Position numbers and translations under genes: made by a program. This document shows positions 21,938 to 38,770 of a stretch of 64,000 bases of DNA, in pieces; positions within the stretch are counted from its first letter, which is position 1; each line of letters starts with the position of its first letter. The stretch comes from Ilyonectria destructans (Eukaryota; Ascomycota; Sordariomycetes; Hypocreales; Nectriaceae), in assembly GCA_020740775.1 (NCBI GenBank), contig JAHEWK010000010.1:1798001-1862000 (forward strand), written 5' to 3'. Below the pieces are notes generated by a model. The model saw only the letters and a program-made list of their open reading frames with translations. It ran no database searches and was not told where the DNA came from.

Positions 21938-22975
21938 GTGATTTGTGAGCCAGGATGTTCATCCAAACCCGGTTTGCAAACAGCCACCCCCGACCTCTTG
22001 ACACCAAGTTCTATTCTAGCGCGTCGAAGGACACCAGATGGAAGCTCCACGCCGAGTACAACGATGGGAGACCCGGGTGGTGACGATTATCAGTTGGAAA
22101 TGGATCAAGGTGTCCTGGACGACAGACCCTCCAACTATGAAGAATGCTTCCCCTCTTGCGCACCGCTGGATTCCCTTGATTTAGGGTCCACACATGCGCT
22201 AATCAACTCTCAGATACCATTTGGACAGTGGCCAACGAAGATTCAAGCTCTACTGCAAGATCTCCAGAGCTGTCCTGTTGGGACAAAAAGGTACTCTTAC
22301 TCGCAAAATAAAAGCCTCTGAAATTAACGTGGAGTTTAGTATTGTCTTCTCGTACCGTACATCGATTCTTGAAGTCGCCAATATGGCTCTCAGAAGTGCC
22401 GACATTCGCTGTCTCCAGATTGATGGTAAATCAAATGTAAGAAGGCGAAATCAGATCGTCAACGAATTTTCAACGAACGAGAGTGTGCAGGTGCTTCTTT
22501 TATCCTTAGGTTGCGGAGCTGTTGGGTAAGCACATTCTGTCTCGCCACACAAGGAGTAAACGTAAAATGTGAATCACAGCTAACTTTACGTCGATTGACT
22601 CTTACTGCATCGTCAAGGGCGTATCTGCTAGAACCTCAATGGAATCCAGCTATTGAGGAGCAGGCATTCGCCAGAATTCACCGAATTGGGCAGACTCAAG
22701 ACGTCACAACTATCCGCTTTGTGATAAATGACTCTATTGAACAGGCAAGCTACCTAATTTTCACGTGTGCGTGCTGGGAGGCTAATATGCTTTAAACAGT
22801 ATGTCTTGGACATCCAAGATGGATAACAAGACCTTACCAGCCTCCTCCTAAATTCCAAGCCAAGGACTGGCGATCAAGCCATGGATGCACTTAAGGTAAG
22901 CTAATTTTGTTCCCAGACCTATGTCACTAACAATGGTGTAGCAACTACGCCAGCTTCTGCGTTGATTGCAAAGGT
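21938..22975 (+). pseudogene. SNF2-type helicase, C-terminal fragment
   Basis: Encodes the helicase C-terminal lobe. WPTKIQALLQDLQ leads via a GTACTC...TTTAG intron (about 22291-22339) to IVFSYRTSILEVANMAL and LQIDGKSNVRRRNQIV (motif IV region). AVG and LTLTASSRAYLLEPQWNP (motif V) and QAFARIHRIGQTQDVTTIRFV (motif VI) follow, then YVLDIQDG. Lesions: between GAVG and LTLTA no AG lies at the position that restores frame (it reads CG), and YVLDIQDG is followed at once by TAA, where relatives continue; the following codons (QDLTSLLLNSK, QLRQLLR) still match the family. The ATPase lobe is absent. It is a relic, on the same strand as the N-terminal relic at 1461-2270. Confidence 0.65.
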
Positions 22976-24599
22976 AGCGGATGACTAAATCTGAAATGGT
23001 GATACTAAGAGCCCGCGCCGACCCTTGAGCTGAATTCGTACAATAAAGGTTCAGCCAGGGTTAAAGGAGCGCTCAGGGGGCTTGGGAGAGTTGAATGAGT
23101 AGTGTCGGAAAAGGTGACAATTGAGGGGCGATGCACACGTTGGGACCGAAATGGGAAACCGAAATTCTCAGCAGTCCTCAAGTTCAAGGACTTGGGCACG
23201 GAGTGGGACTTTGTGGCTGAGGCTTATTCTAAAGTACCGATACGAGCCTTGGCGCTGCAGCCTTTGTTCGGGCTTCACCTGCAATCTTACTGATTGTGTT
23301 CTCAGCTCGGGGAATCCAGCCCTCTTCTCAGTGTTGTTACCAGGCAACGTAGGATGGATATCTTAATGAGGAGGATAGCGTGTTAGTAAATATCATATAT
23401 TTAGCTTCCTGGGTGCTATTCGAGTTCGGAGAGCCATGTGTTGATGCCTCATTGATATGCAGCGAATGCTTATGTCGTTTTGTCGTGTCTGGTATCTCCT
23501 GATTTTGAGCTGGAGTAAGACTTGAGCTGACGCGCGTCTTACGCCGAGCCTGCTCTCAAACGACTATGCATGTCTCTCTGAGCCTATTGGCCAGAGTTTC
23601 ACCGGGATCCTCAACCTGGAGTATGCGACAGGTAGGGCCCAGCCAATGCGGTGGGCTGTGACATGGATGTGACGTGCATCGGATTCTTATCAGAAAACGC
23701 AATGACAAAATGGAATGCGACGATGTTTTGGAATTTCTCTCATTGTGATTTGGATTGAGTGCAGTGGTTCCTGTCGTGTATTTGAAACGACATGGTTGTA
23801 GGATTCTTCTGAAGTCGAAACAATGTGGTTTGCTGGTAATCAAAGTGATGGATTGATCTTATCGTGGAATCAAGTCTCATCTACATTTAGCAATAGGGAA
23901 ACCCGGTCGCCCAGCTGCACAGTTGTCGTATCTGGTGGCGGGAGTGCGACCTGCCACCATCAAACATATCGCTCACCAATGTTACCCTCCCTTCGACACT
24001 TTCGCAGGTCTCATCTTTCAGCTGGAGCCGGGCCGGTCCAGACACAGTGCTGACAACGTATATTAACAGTCTCCGGCAATTGCAAGCGATACATAAAGGT
24101 TGCCAAGGTGTTCTTGGCGCAGTGGTGAATCTTATGGAATTTGACCGGGGACTACAGTTTGGCCAATCATCTTCAGTTAATCCAGTCTTTTGCAGCACCG
24201 GGGAGCTGCCCTGCATACGCTGATGGTGGGATGAGTAAGAATAGGATGGTTCTGGGCGAACATCCACATGATGTAGCGTACAGGCAACAAAGCACGCACA
24301 TGAAATTGCATTTGTTCATGAGGCTGATATTTCCATGTGAAAAGCATGTGAAGATGACGTGTAGTTAGAAGGATGTGAAAGGGCACTGTTAAGCATGCGG
24401 GAAATGGAGGGTTCAGAGAGAGCCGGCATATAAGAGTCGTGGTTCGGTAATTCCGACTTAAGTCTTCCTCTAAACCAATCTTTGATCTTCGGACATCGAA
24501 ATTTCGGCCTTCTCTTCAAGAAAACTATTCTTCGTCATCCTAGTCTTTTATTAGTCCCAACTCCTAAAAACCCGGCGAGAAGATCGCTCAGCTGTTGCC
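22976..24599. other. Gene-free stretch upstream of the GMC fusion gene
   Basis: About 1.6 kb with only short ORFs on both strands. None shows a domain or a credible exon chain. The last 100-150 bp are the promoter and leader of the GMC gene. Confidence 0.5.
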
Positions 24600-28820
<4,221 letters not shown>

Positions 28821-29388
28821 AGGGTTTGGTAAGGGAAAAGTTACACCGAGCGACGGGGATGAGGAATGATTTTAGATCAATGGTTCAGCTGAAAATATCT
28901 TGGGGTTTGGAATGATATATTGGACGAAATTGAAGACTTGCTAGTTTATTATTGGAGCCCCACTCGCCTCCTGCGGTTCCAAGGTAGAAAATAATCGTAT
29001 GGAGATGTGCACTTCATGAAGCGAAAGCCTGGGATAAGGATCCAACTGGAAGAGAGGCCCTAGTGAGAGGCAGTGATTTCCACGCCGTAGGCACCTTAAT
29101 GACAACAATGATATTATTCAACTGATAATTTAAAAAGAAGTAAATACAACCCTAAATATAAACTAGAACTAAACATAAACTAGAAAATTGAGTCTTCAAA
29201 GATATCAAAGTGATGGTGATTTCATATATCGTCCTCTACTGATATCTGTTAATGGGGTAGTAATCACCACACATCTAAAACAGCGTCACGTATTTTCATT
29301 AATACTAGCTTATCCCAATATTCGCTACCCATTCCATTTATACATTGGTTTATTTATCGACAGCTTGTTTCTAAGCTTTATAACCAAT
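28821..29388. other. Intergenic, no supported gene
   Basis: 3' flank of the GMC fusion gene. Becomes A/T-rich from about 29100. Nothing recognisable. Confidence 0.5.
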
Positions 29389-30531
29389 CTAAGCTTGAAA
29401 ACTCCTGACAGCGAGGCCGAGGATACCCAGGATAGTGGCAATACTAACACTCACGAAAGTAGTCACCATCACATAACGTGCCCCGCTTTTGCGCTGAAAC
29501 CATATGGCTAGCATTCCACGCGGACTATGATCTTGCAGCTCCTCAAAGAGGTCCACAAGACGACTACCGAAATACCTATAAGTGATTTCGTCGTCACCGT
29601 CCTGTCGGTAGAGTAGAATCATAGCGTACACAGTTCGGGTCTAGCGCGTGCATAACTAATTCGCGGAGGATTCTTTCCGAGTCCGAGTCCGAGTCCGAGT
29701 CAAATGGAAAATGCCCATTTTCTACCGAATCCAGGACCTCAACCGCGATTTGTCTTGGGATGTTTCTGATAGGAGGGACAGGTTATTACTTTGCGCCCCA
29801 GAATGATGACGTTTAAGGCTCATTGGAAATTCACGCTTGCGGTGCTCTCAAGTTTTCTTTTAACACACTTATGTGGTGGTAAATTTCCACGATATCCTTC
29901 TTGGCATCCAACTTCAAGTGGTTTTGCAAATCATCAGCCGACCGGAACCTCAGGCCGGCAATGCTCCGCAATTCTTTGTTGATAAACTCGATTTCACGTC
30001 TATGATTTTCCCGGCCTCAACTCGGGATCACAAACCCGGAGTATCAAGGTGCGGAAACGCGCTTCGCATAAATCTAGCCAAGGTCTAGTTTGAGCGCCAC
30101 AGCATCGGTCGCGTTCCTAGCTCGAGTATTCCAGATGGCTGGTTTTGTGCAGAACATTTTACCCTCAGCATGATCTAAGCCACATGATTGGAAGCCCGAT
30201 GTTGATCTGCAGACTTAGTCAAGGCATCGCGCTTCTAATCTGGATGCCATTGGAGCAGTTGGTTGATCTCAAGAAGGTCTGCATGGCTCCTCAATGCCGG
30301 TTCGCTCGTGGGTAGTTCCGGGACGTTAAACGGCGTGACATTTCTGTAAAAGTCAAAGAAGCGTTTCAACCGGGCCGAGCACTGCCACGAACAGGTGGGA
30401 GATACACACTTCCCGCCACTTCCATGATCCTCACAGATATTCCGCTGCCAAATTGTTTTATTAAGACTCTGTAGCTCGCTACCTGTAACGTTCTGGAGGG
30501 GAAACGGCGATTTAAGTGACTCAATTATCAT
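29389..30531 (-). pseudogene. Decayed copy of a fungal membrane-anchored hypothetical protein
   Basis: Blocks of a common fungal hypothetical family appear in order on the minus strand. A Cys-rich block is at about 30531-30240 (WQCSARLKRFFDFY, FNVPELP). The block with FRSADDLQNHLKLDAKKDIVEIYHHISVLKE is at about 29960-29855. A block ending ERILRELVMHALDPN is at about 29740-29640. The C-terminal QDHSPRGMLAIWFQRKSGARYVMVTTFVSVSIATILG has a membrane helix (29540-29410). A one-base shift separates DPN from the next block (YAMILLYRQDGDDE). The region between 30240 and 29980 does not read through. A short TCCGAG repeat at 29680-29701 encodes Asp-Ser repeats. The function of the family is unknown. 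Confidence 0.5.
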
Positions 30532-31418
30532 GCATCTTTGGATTTCAAGACAACCTGGTGGGGGACAAGCTACAAGGACGTGAGAAAAAGCAATGGCAAA
30601 ATGAGCCCTCGCATTCTGTACATGATTGAAATTTATTAAGGAATCCGTGTACGTACTCTGGGATTTTGAACAAGGTCTAATTAGTCTTGGCAGAGGCGGA
30701 GCTAATGTGAAGGAACTGTCTGATTAGCCGTGGAGCCGAGGACGTTTGGCTACCCCTCGAAGGGCCGGCACTGGCCTCGGATGAACGACTGCAGCAGTGT
30801 GTCTTGAGGTGCATGTTTGGCATTAAGAGGGGCATATTAATAAATACGTAGGGCCTTGTTGGGAAAAGAGCGACAAGGAAATCAACAAGAAACCTGACAA
30901 GGGGCCCTGACGCAGCGGGGCATACGAACAATTTCTTTTCGCCCGATACAATACGTAATACAAAAGCTCGACCCAGTGACTCGGTAAATGAGGAAGGGAT
31001 TTTCTAGAAGCAGGGATGTTGAATCCTGAACCCAGCAAGAACTCCACAACAAGGGCAATTGGAGGGTGCCCCTTTATCATACGTAGTATGGAATAAATGC
31101 CGCGCGTTGCGAACAGACTCTAAACGAAAGTATAAAAGAGAAACTAGCGCGGATTGCCCGGATGTTAAAAAACCTTAACAGTTTATGCCAGGAACCCGTA
31201 CTCCTCTGTTTCATTGCGATGAACCGATTTTCTGAAAGTCTAATTCTCATGGGCACGTAGACCTAGAGAGTACGGATATATAATTGCTCGAGTCCAGATC
31301 AAGGCCTTGGCAAAATCTAGATCAGCTACCATCCCACTGGTCTCTCTCATTGATTCCGTCGTGATATTCTTTTCGCTCATTTCTGATCTTTCATTCATTA
31401 AACTGCCAATCAATTCAA
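30532..31418. other. Intergenic, promoter of chitinase
   Basis: No supported gene. ORFs on the minus strand (for example about 30823-31080) lack any domain. The last 250 bp form the promoter and leader of the chitinase. Confidence 0.45.
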
Positions 31419-32933
31419 ATGCCGCAATTTTACTCCCTTTCGGCCTTGGCTGTAGGCCTGCTGGGCTTGGGGGGAGCCAGCGGAGCTGCCGTGAGCTACC
31501 CTTCGAGTCTGGTAGCATCTACGTACTTTGCTGGCTTCCATTCCAATCGCGGATTCCCCGTGTCGGACATGTCATGGGATAAGTTCACGGACGTCAAATA
31601 TGCGTTCGCGTATGTACCTGTTAGTCGAGAGCTGGGAAAGCCAAACACTGACTTGGCTATTACAGGGAGACGACCTCCGACGGAGGCCTGGACCTGTCGC
31701 GCTCAGAGCCGGATCAGATCCCCATTTTTGTCGAAGCTGCCAAAAAAAATGTTTGTTGCCATGTTTGTGTATTTGGAACCTGAGCTGACGGTGCTGTCCA
31801 GGGCGTGAAAGCGCTCATTTCGATTGGCGGTTGGACAGGGAGCAGATGGTTCTCTACCAGCTTCGGGTCAGCCGAGAACCGAACAGCGTTCGTCAACGCG
31901 TGTCTCGATCTTGTCCAAGAGCACAACTTGGATGGCCTCGACTTCGAGTGAGTGTTGGCGACACTTTCCCTGTATATCAACCACTAATGACATGTTTCTC
32001 GCAAAGTTGGGAGTACCCAAACAGGCAAGGTCTCGGCTGCAATGCAATTAACCAAAACGATACTGCCAACTTCCTCTCTTTCCTTGAGGAGCTGCGCGAG
32101 CAGCCGGAGGGTAAAGACCTCTATCTCACTGCTGCTGGCTCTCTATTTCCATGGAATGATGCGTCGGGGGTCGCGTCGACGGATCTCGAAGGTTTTGCCA
32201 GCGTTCTCGACTACCTCATGATCATGGTAGGCCACCACAGACTTGGTTCGTAAGGCAAAAACTAAATTCGCTATAGAACTACGATCTCTACGGCGCGTGG
32301 TCTTCAACTGGAGGACCTAACGCCCCTCTTTCTAGAGCCTGCGACTCTCGGAACAACCAAGGTGCGGCCGACGAGGGTATAGCCAAGTGGCTAGCCACTG
32401 GTATTCCCTCGTCACAACTTGTTCTAGCTGTCCCTGCGTATGGTCATGGTTTCTCGGTCAACAACACGTCCGCTCTTGGAGCTCACGGCAAGCTCAACCT
32501 GTACCCTCCCCAGAACTCGTCGCACCGCTTCCAGGGGAGCAGCTGGGACTCTGACCCTCCTGTGGATGACTGCGGCAACGCGCAACCCCCCGGCGGCACG
32601 TACACCTTCTGGAGCTTGATCACCGAGGCTGGATTCCTTACTACCAATGGTAAACCCGCTCCTGGAATCGCCTACACTTTCGATAACTGCAGCAAGACGG
32701 TATGTCAAGACTAAAATTAGCTGGCCTTTTTACATGACTGATCGTCCCTCTAGCCTGCTCTTTACAACAAGACGAGCAACATTTGGGTTTCGTATGATGA
32801 TGCACACTCCTTCAAGGAGAAGGGTAAATTTGTGATCAAAAATGGTCTCGGAGGGTTCGCAACGTACGAAGCTGGCGGCGATTATAACAATATCCTCATC
32901 AATGCCATCCGCAAAGCGACTGGCTTAGATTAA
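31419..32933 (+). CDS. GH18 chitinase, secreted
   Basis: Exons 31419-31609, 31666-31750, 31802-31947, 32007-32226, 32277-32699 and 32754-32933 encode 414 residues. An N-terminal signal peptide (about residues 1-23, hydrophobic LAVGLLGLGGASG) precedes the catalytic TIM barrel. The GH18 active site is intact: GVKALISIGGW (substrate motif) and LDGLDFDWEYP (DxxDxDxE, Glu as acid/base). MIMNYDLYGAW and GLGGFATYEAGGDY close the barrel. No chitin-binding or LysM domain is present. Three potential N-glycosylation sites lie in the second half. It should hydrolyse chitin outside the cell, in mycoparasitism, self-wall turnover or nutrition. No partner gene is adjacent. Confidence 0.93.
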
Positions 32934-34619
32934 GTGCGGAAAGCAATCTAAAGTAGCCCGAGAACACTGCCAAGGATACGCAGGGTAGACGAGTTATAGA
33001 CCAATTTTTGAGTTTCTCCTTCGAAAAAGAAACCAAGTTTGCAATCTGGCTATGAGATTGAAAGCCGGATTTTTTTAGCTGCTATAATTGTATTGCTTGC
33101 GAACGACCTTGTCATCAATTTTAGTTTCAATTCAAGCCTCTCCCTAGTAGTTGAACGTTTTTCTTGTTTTTGTTTATCTGTCATAAATCGATACTACTAA
33201 GATGGAATGAAAAATATTTTTGCTTTACTCAATATCAGCAGATAGATTAAAACCATACAGTGTTTGCAAACAACAGAGATATACATTTAACGCTACACCC
33301 AGCACTAGAAGAGATAGTAGCTAAGCAATAAGGCTATTGCATACTAATCCTTGCTACAAGCTTCAATTCAATCCTTCTGACTTCAACCCTGCTGTCTGCA
33401 GTCAATGACCTTACTGTCTCTAGGTAACAACCTTGAGATAGGAACCTTATTCCGAGTAATAAAAGTAGATTATATAAATAATCAATACATTATCTATATT
33501 AATTATAATATTTATTTTAAGGGGTTACCTAATATATTTATTCAGGAGTATTTAGGGTAGGTTTTAGTGTGAAAGGGGGTGTTATAGGACTTTTGGACCT
33601 CCACTTTAGCTATAAATTCGTACTTTACATCACTGAAAGCTGACCTCAGATCCTGGTGATCCAGGAAGACTTTTGGGAATGTTATGTCATTGATGAAGAC
33701 TTGTCTCCGATACTCTCACTCTTGACGTTTATGTTATTCTGCTGCCGAGGTCCGCCAGCTATGTCGCTAGTGGTGAAGATGATGCGAAAAGGAATGTTGA
33801 CAAGAGAGAAATGGAAGCCCTTTCGATGGAAATTCAGGACACGGTGAATCAGGCTAAGCTAGAGCAAGATTAGGATGTAATCAACAGAAGCCCATATTAG
33901 CCCGCCCAGGCACACTCAGCCCAAGCTCAACCCGCCTCAGCCAAAGGAGCTGGTGAATAGCCGAGCTGAAGTCAAGCTAGTGAGTAAAAAGGCCGTAAAA
34001 GCGGCGATCTGTGCTAGGTCGAGTGTCGCTTGAGGTCTCATAACGCCAAGGCCTTCAAGGTCGGATGTACACCCGTAAGTCGGCATCACCACAAAGCCCA
34101 CGGAAACCGTGGAAATCTCCAGTTCCATTACATGCACTGCTGTCCGGTTCGATCGCCAACACGGTGGTCGACTGTCATACCCCTGAGCTGCCGTCGCCAT
34201 GAATCACACCAGAAGCGTCGAATCCTTCCAGTCTGGCATCTGCAACTAAGCCGCTGGAGTCAATCACTTTCGCAGATTTGACTACAGAAACGATGTTTGA
34301 CTACGAACATCCACAAGCCTTATGAGCGGAAAAAGCGCCGGAAGCATCAAGATCTCCGTAAAAGACACTAGAAGTATCAGAACCGACCTCAAACACCTAA
34401 GCCCTCATCACCGCAAAAGACGCCAGAGGCCTCGGATTCTCCTAGTTCAACTGGCAACGACAATCAAGATTCTGGATACGCCATCCAATACCCATCGCCT
34501 GAAAATACGTCGAGCAGGCTAAGCCTTGAGAGGCCCCTGTGTTACCAGCGGCTAGTTGTCGAGAGTAACTGTAACCGGACCCGACAACTACGACCAGCGC
34601 TCGCGACCCTTGATAGCTT
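32934..34619. other. Gene-poor stretch, AT-rich around 33.4-33.6 kb
   Basis: No supported gene. An A/T-rich patch lies at about 33450-33550. Plus-strand sequence at 33650-34530 has short ORFs without family resemblance, and may be decayed sequence upstream of the relic at 34620. Confidence 0.45.
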
Positions 34620-35450
34620 CGCCGAGTTTGAGAAAACCGTGGACGGGTCTACTATATCTCGTTTTAACACCACCTACAGGCAAAGTGAAGAATCTCTGCT
34701 CAAGTACGTAGGTAGCAAGATTCGGGGGAAGAAGTACCACTGCGTTGCAATTAGGTTGATGGTCCTAGGACGCACTGAAGACGACGCGAAGCCTTGGGTC
34801 GTCGTCCTGTATCAAAGGCAGCTATCCCAAAAAAAGGGCAAAGGTTTTTAAACAAGAGCAACGTGAAAGCCTTGTTTCAAACAGATGACGAGATTTTAAC
34901 CTCCTTTAAATTTCAAGTTATTAGTCAACCGCCAGAGGTGAGAACGCAGTCGATGATATTGGCGTCTTCGACATTGGGGAGACTAAGGCATTTCCCATTG
35001 AGACTTATTGCAGAATGTCGATTGTCATTCAACGGCCTTCAAGTATCAGAAAACTGTCAACTATTGGTAGGTGCACTATAACGGGGATGTCAATGTTGAT
35101 GGTCCGATAGTCGGCCATGTTCTCATGAATGACACCACCGACAAGCAGACCCTTCAGAGCGAAAACGAAGAGGCTAGGCTGTCAGATAATGGGGGCTTAG
35201 ACATCTCAGATTCCGAAAGCGAGATTCTTTCTTGCTCTTCGGATGAACTAGAAACAGAGACTAACCACGGAACTCAATCTTCGGTCGAGACGACGGAACT
35301 CGGATTTGGTTCGGCAGATGCTATGCCGACGTGGATGTCTCCTGGGTTAACTCGCATATATTCCATTTCAAGTGAACATCAATCGTCTACGACTGATACA
35401 AAAGTGGAAAGAAAAAGGGTTACTATGGCTGGTCTCTCGTCAACTTGATC
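34620..35450 (+). pseudogene. Decayed fungal hypothetical gene (possible trypsin-like-fold family)
   Basis: Successive frames keep blocks of a common fungal hypothetical family: KYHCVAIRLMVLGRTEDDAKPWVVVL (frame from 34639), then after a shift near 34830 IPKKGQRFLNKSNVKALFQ and FQVISQPPEVRTQ, then GHVLMNDTTDKQTLQSENEE with an acidic Ser-rich stretch (to 35448). Relatives carry a later GDSGSW-type motif; here only a distorted trace follows at about 35650. The frames do not join by obvious introns, so I call it a relic. Function unknown. Confidence 0.4.
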
Positions 35451-36201
35451 AGCGAACCGCCTAACCGCATAGACACCACGTTAGAGGGTGGGAAGGTCTC
35501 TGGAGATGCTCATTTCACTTCAAGGCGCCTCATTCCTCCTGTCGCCCCATTCTTTTGTGAGGGTAAATGAAAGCTAGTCTTAGTTCTGAGTTATCGAAAG
35601 GATTGAAGCGAGTATCGCTTTCAAGTATTCCGTCGACGTTACTTCTAGGCTCTGGGGGAGACTTCGTCGATACATTTATCTTGGACCTCGAAAGGGATAA
35701 TAGTAATCCGCAACGAGCTCATCGCTCTTCATCGTGCGCATATTAGCGAACCAGAGTTCTACATGCAATGCGGGAACATTGGAGTCATAGGCTCTGGCAC
35801 TGATGACCTTTCGGGATCTCGTGTCGTGAGATATACCTCCGACTGTCAGATATTTGGCTTCTCTGTGTATGATAGCCGTGATACTGCTTGGCAAATCCCT
35901 GGGCCACCTCTGTATACCGGTGCAGATATCACCAATAGTTCCAAGGCGGCGCGTGCATTCCGTGCGTGAAGGGGAACCTGTCGGATAGATCGATTACAAT
36001 ACAGGAGTGGGCTCGGAGAAAGCATGTCACAAATGTTCCATTCGTACCGCGGGGTATTTGGTTCAAATGTGGAGTGTAGAAAATATATACTAAATGGATA
36101 ATTGACCTGAAATGACACCTAAACACATCCCTTGATACCTAATCTTCAAATGATAGTAGATAATAAGGCTTCAGGCTCGCCAGCTGAAAAATAGGACCTT
36201 C
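35451..36201. other. Intergenic, possible relic DNA
   Basis: No intact gene. Overlapping ORFs on both strands at 35676-36118 show no domain and no splice plan. The 3' flank of the sugar transporter begins near 36140. Confidence 0.4.
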
Positions 36202-38022
36202 TTAAGCCTTGTTCTGGCCTGCCTTATACTTGGCCTTGAGCTCCTTCTGCATGCGAGCAGCCAGCTTAACATCGAAACCATGCTCAAAGACCTGTCGGAC
36301 ATCCTCCAGAGGCAGGCCATTGGCCTCAGGGAAGAGGAAGAGAACGAAGATGAAACCGGCACCACAGATACCTGCATAAAAGCCGAAAGCACCACTGGGG
36401 GTCATGCCCTTCATCATGGACAAGAAAGTGGAGGCGATGATGATGTTGCAGCCCCAGCAGGTGACGGTGTTCATCATGGTTCCCAGGGCACGAACCTCGA
36501 GGGGGAGGAGCTCGGTTCCGATCCAGGCGATGGTGGCAACACCGGTAGCGAAGCAGGCGACGTAAACGATGATGGTGACGAGAACCAGGATTCCTGCCCA
36601 GTTGACGGAGGTGGATTCGAGTACAAGGTCCTTGGAAATGGGAATGTAGTGGAAAGCAACGGCGGCAACGGTTAAGCTCAGAGCCTACAGGGAAATCGGT
36701 TAGCTTGGGCATCGTATGGGGTTCAATTAGGGATTCTTACCATGCCGGCGACGGTGACGAGGAGAATGATGCGGCGTCCCAGCTTGTCAACGAGAACAAG
36801 GTTAACGAAACTGAAGCAGAAGTTGGTAGCGCCAACGACGATGGCGACAGCGGTAGGCTTGTTGAAGCCGACAAGGCCAAAGAGGGTAGCAGAGTAGTAC
36901 ATGAGAGTGTTGAAACCACCGAGCTGGGAGACTATTCATCGAGTTAGCGTCAAGGGTTTGCGGATTCGCGGGTGTGTGATGCAACGTACTAGCCATGACA
37001 GCGCATGCCACAATGAGGGCGCGAAGGTTGGAGGGCACGCAGTGGAGCTGCTTGAACTGCCACCAGAGAGATTTGTTTGCAACGACTTGCGATTCGACCT
37101 CGACGGTCCAGACGAGACGGTCCATCTTTGACTTGAGCTGCTCCTCGGTGGCGCTGGAGTAGACCTGGGCAATGACCCTGCGGGCCTCTTCGACCTTGCC
37201 GTGGGCAATGAGCTGTCGGGGCGACTCGGGGCACTTGGGGAGGAGGCAGGCGAGGATGATGGGAGGGATGCCGCCGATGGCAACCATGATTCTCCAGCCG
37301 TAGGCAGCATCGGTCAAGGCGGCGCCGAAGGCGTAGGAAATGAGCTGGCCGAAAGTGACGCTGAGGTTGTCGAAAGCAATCATGCGGCCTCGGTATTTCG
37401 CAGGAGCAAGTTCACCAATGTAGAGGGGCTGTATGTGTTAGAATGGCGTATTTTGTGTGGTGGATTGATGTGAGCTTACAATGATCATGGCAGCGGAACC
37501 GACACCCAGACCGACGACAAAGCGACCAACAGACATTTGGACAACGGTAAAGGATGCAGCCTGGATGATGGATCCGACAAGAAAGAGTAAGCAGCCGATG
37601 TAGATTCCCAGCTTTCGGCCAAACTTGTCAGCGGGCAGACCAGCAATCAGGGCACCGATGAGGGCGCCTCCAGACGTCAAGGATGTGACGAGTTCCTGCT
37701 CGTGGGAAGACAATTCGTGGCCGAGATCGTCGCCAATGGTGACCAGGACGGCGGAAATGACACCAGTATCATAACCTGAGCCTTGTTAGAAATGTATACG
37801 GTGGGGGATATCGTGGGGAAGAGATTTACCAAACAGGAAACCGCCCATGGCGACAGTAAAGGTGATGAGCCAGACGGCGCGCGAGGGCTTGGTCTCCTCG
37901 ATGGAATCATCAAAGTCGCCGGCGGAGAACTGCTCGACATGTTCGCAACTCTCGGAGGACTTGCCCATGACGGCGTCTTCCTTGGAGGACGCCGCCTTGT
38001 GGTCGTCTACGGCGTGAGACAT
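36202..38022 (-). CDS. MFS sugar/myo-inositol transporter
   Basis: Exons 38022-37830, 37775-37480, 37428-36990, 36931-36741 and 36684-36202 encode 533 residues with 12 membrane helices. Family signatures are GFLFGYDTGVIS in TM1, ADKFGRKLGI, RFVVGLGVGSAAMIIPLYIGELAP, LPKCPESPRQLI, VDKLGRR and PEANGLPLEDVRQVFEHGF. The combination is closest to ITR-type inositol and polyol proton symporters of yeast and fungi. The acidic N-terminus (residues 1-45) is cytosolic. It shares a 748-bp divergent promoter with the regulator-like gene at 38771, which may control it. Substrate choice between inositol and a sugar cannot be made from sequence. Confidence 0.92.
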
Positions 38023-38770
38023 GATGACTGGGGGAAGGGGGGAGGACAAGGCGAGAGAGGCAAAGACGAAGAATGAATTGATGAGAGATGCTCGAGACGA
38101 GAGAATCTGGACAATGAGGCCCGAATGCTGCTGCTGCGGAATTGTTGGACGAGGTGGCGGCGGAGGCCAAATATATACTCGGGATTGGGCTGACGACTAG
38201 GGAAGGAATCATCACAACGCTGAGTGGGCAGTTTCAGCGGGCAGCCTATTCCACTCGGAGAAAGCGTCCCCATCTTCCCCAGGCCAAACCGACCAAAAGT
38301 GACCAGGAATCCCCATGCTGCAGCGACTGGGAGAGGCCATGATTGCATCCGGGGAGCGCTAGACCGGCTTCATTTTCACGGGGGTGGAGTCGCTCCGGGG
38401 TTGGCGCGGGCGAGGGCTATGCGGGGTAAGTCAAGGGTCGGTCTGGCGCCGAGTTTGTGCGCTGAATATTACTCTTTGGGATTTAAAAGGAAGACGCGGC
38501 CGTTGATTAGCTTCTAGACTGATGGGAGAAGTCACCCGTTGCGTGACGCAGAAATCACCAGCCCCAAGTCTTTTCCAAGTCTTTTCCGTTAGTGTTGGAT
38601 CAACTGAATGAAGCCTGATACAACGTCGGGCGGTGGATAACATCAGTCACTTCAGCCAGGCCCGCATCTCGGTTCTGCGAGCAAGACGCCCTATCGTCGA
38701 TCGATTCTTTATCCAATCCCATTCTAATCCCCTATCGTCTACTGGTATTATTCCCTATACTCTATCACCC
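38023..38770. promoter_or_regulatory. Divergent promoter, inositol-type transporter / TF-like gene
   Basis: 748 bp between two head-to-head starts. G/C-rich near the transporter, with pyrimidine-rich tracts typical of fungal leaders. No specific site can be named. Confidence 0.5.

Noticed and set aside
36326..36712. Arg/His-rich minus-strand ORF
   Set aside because: Frame-shifted shadow of the inositol-type transporter exons.
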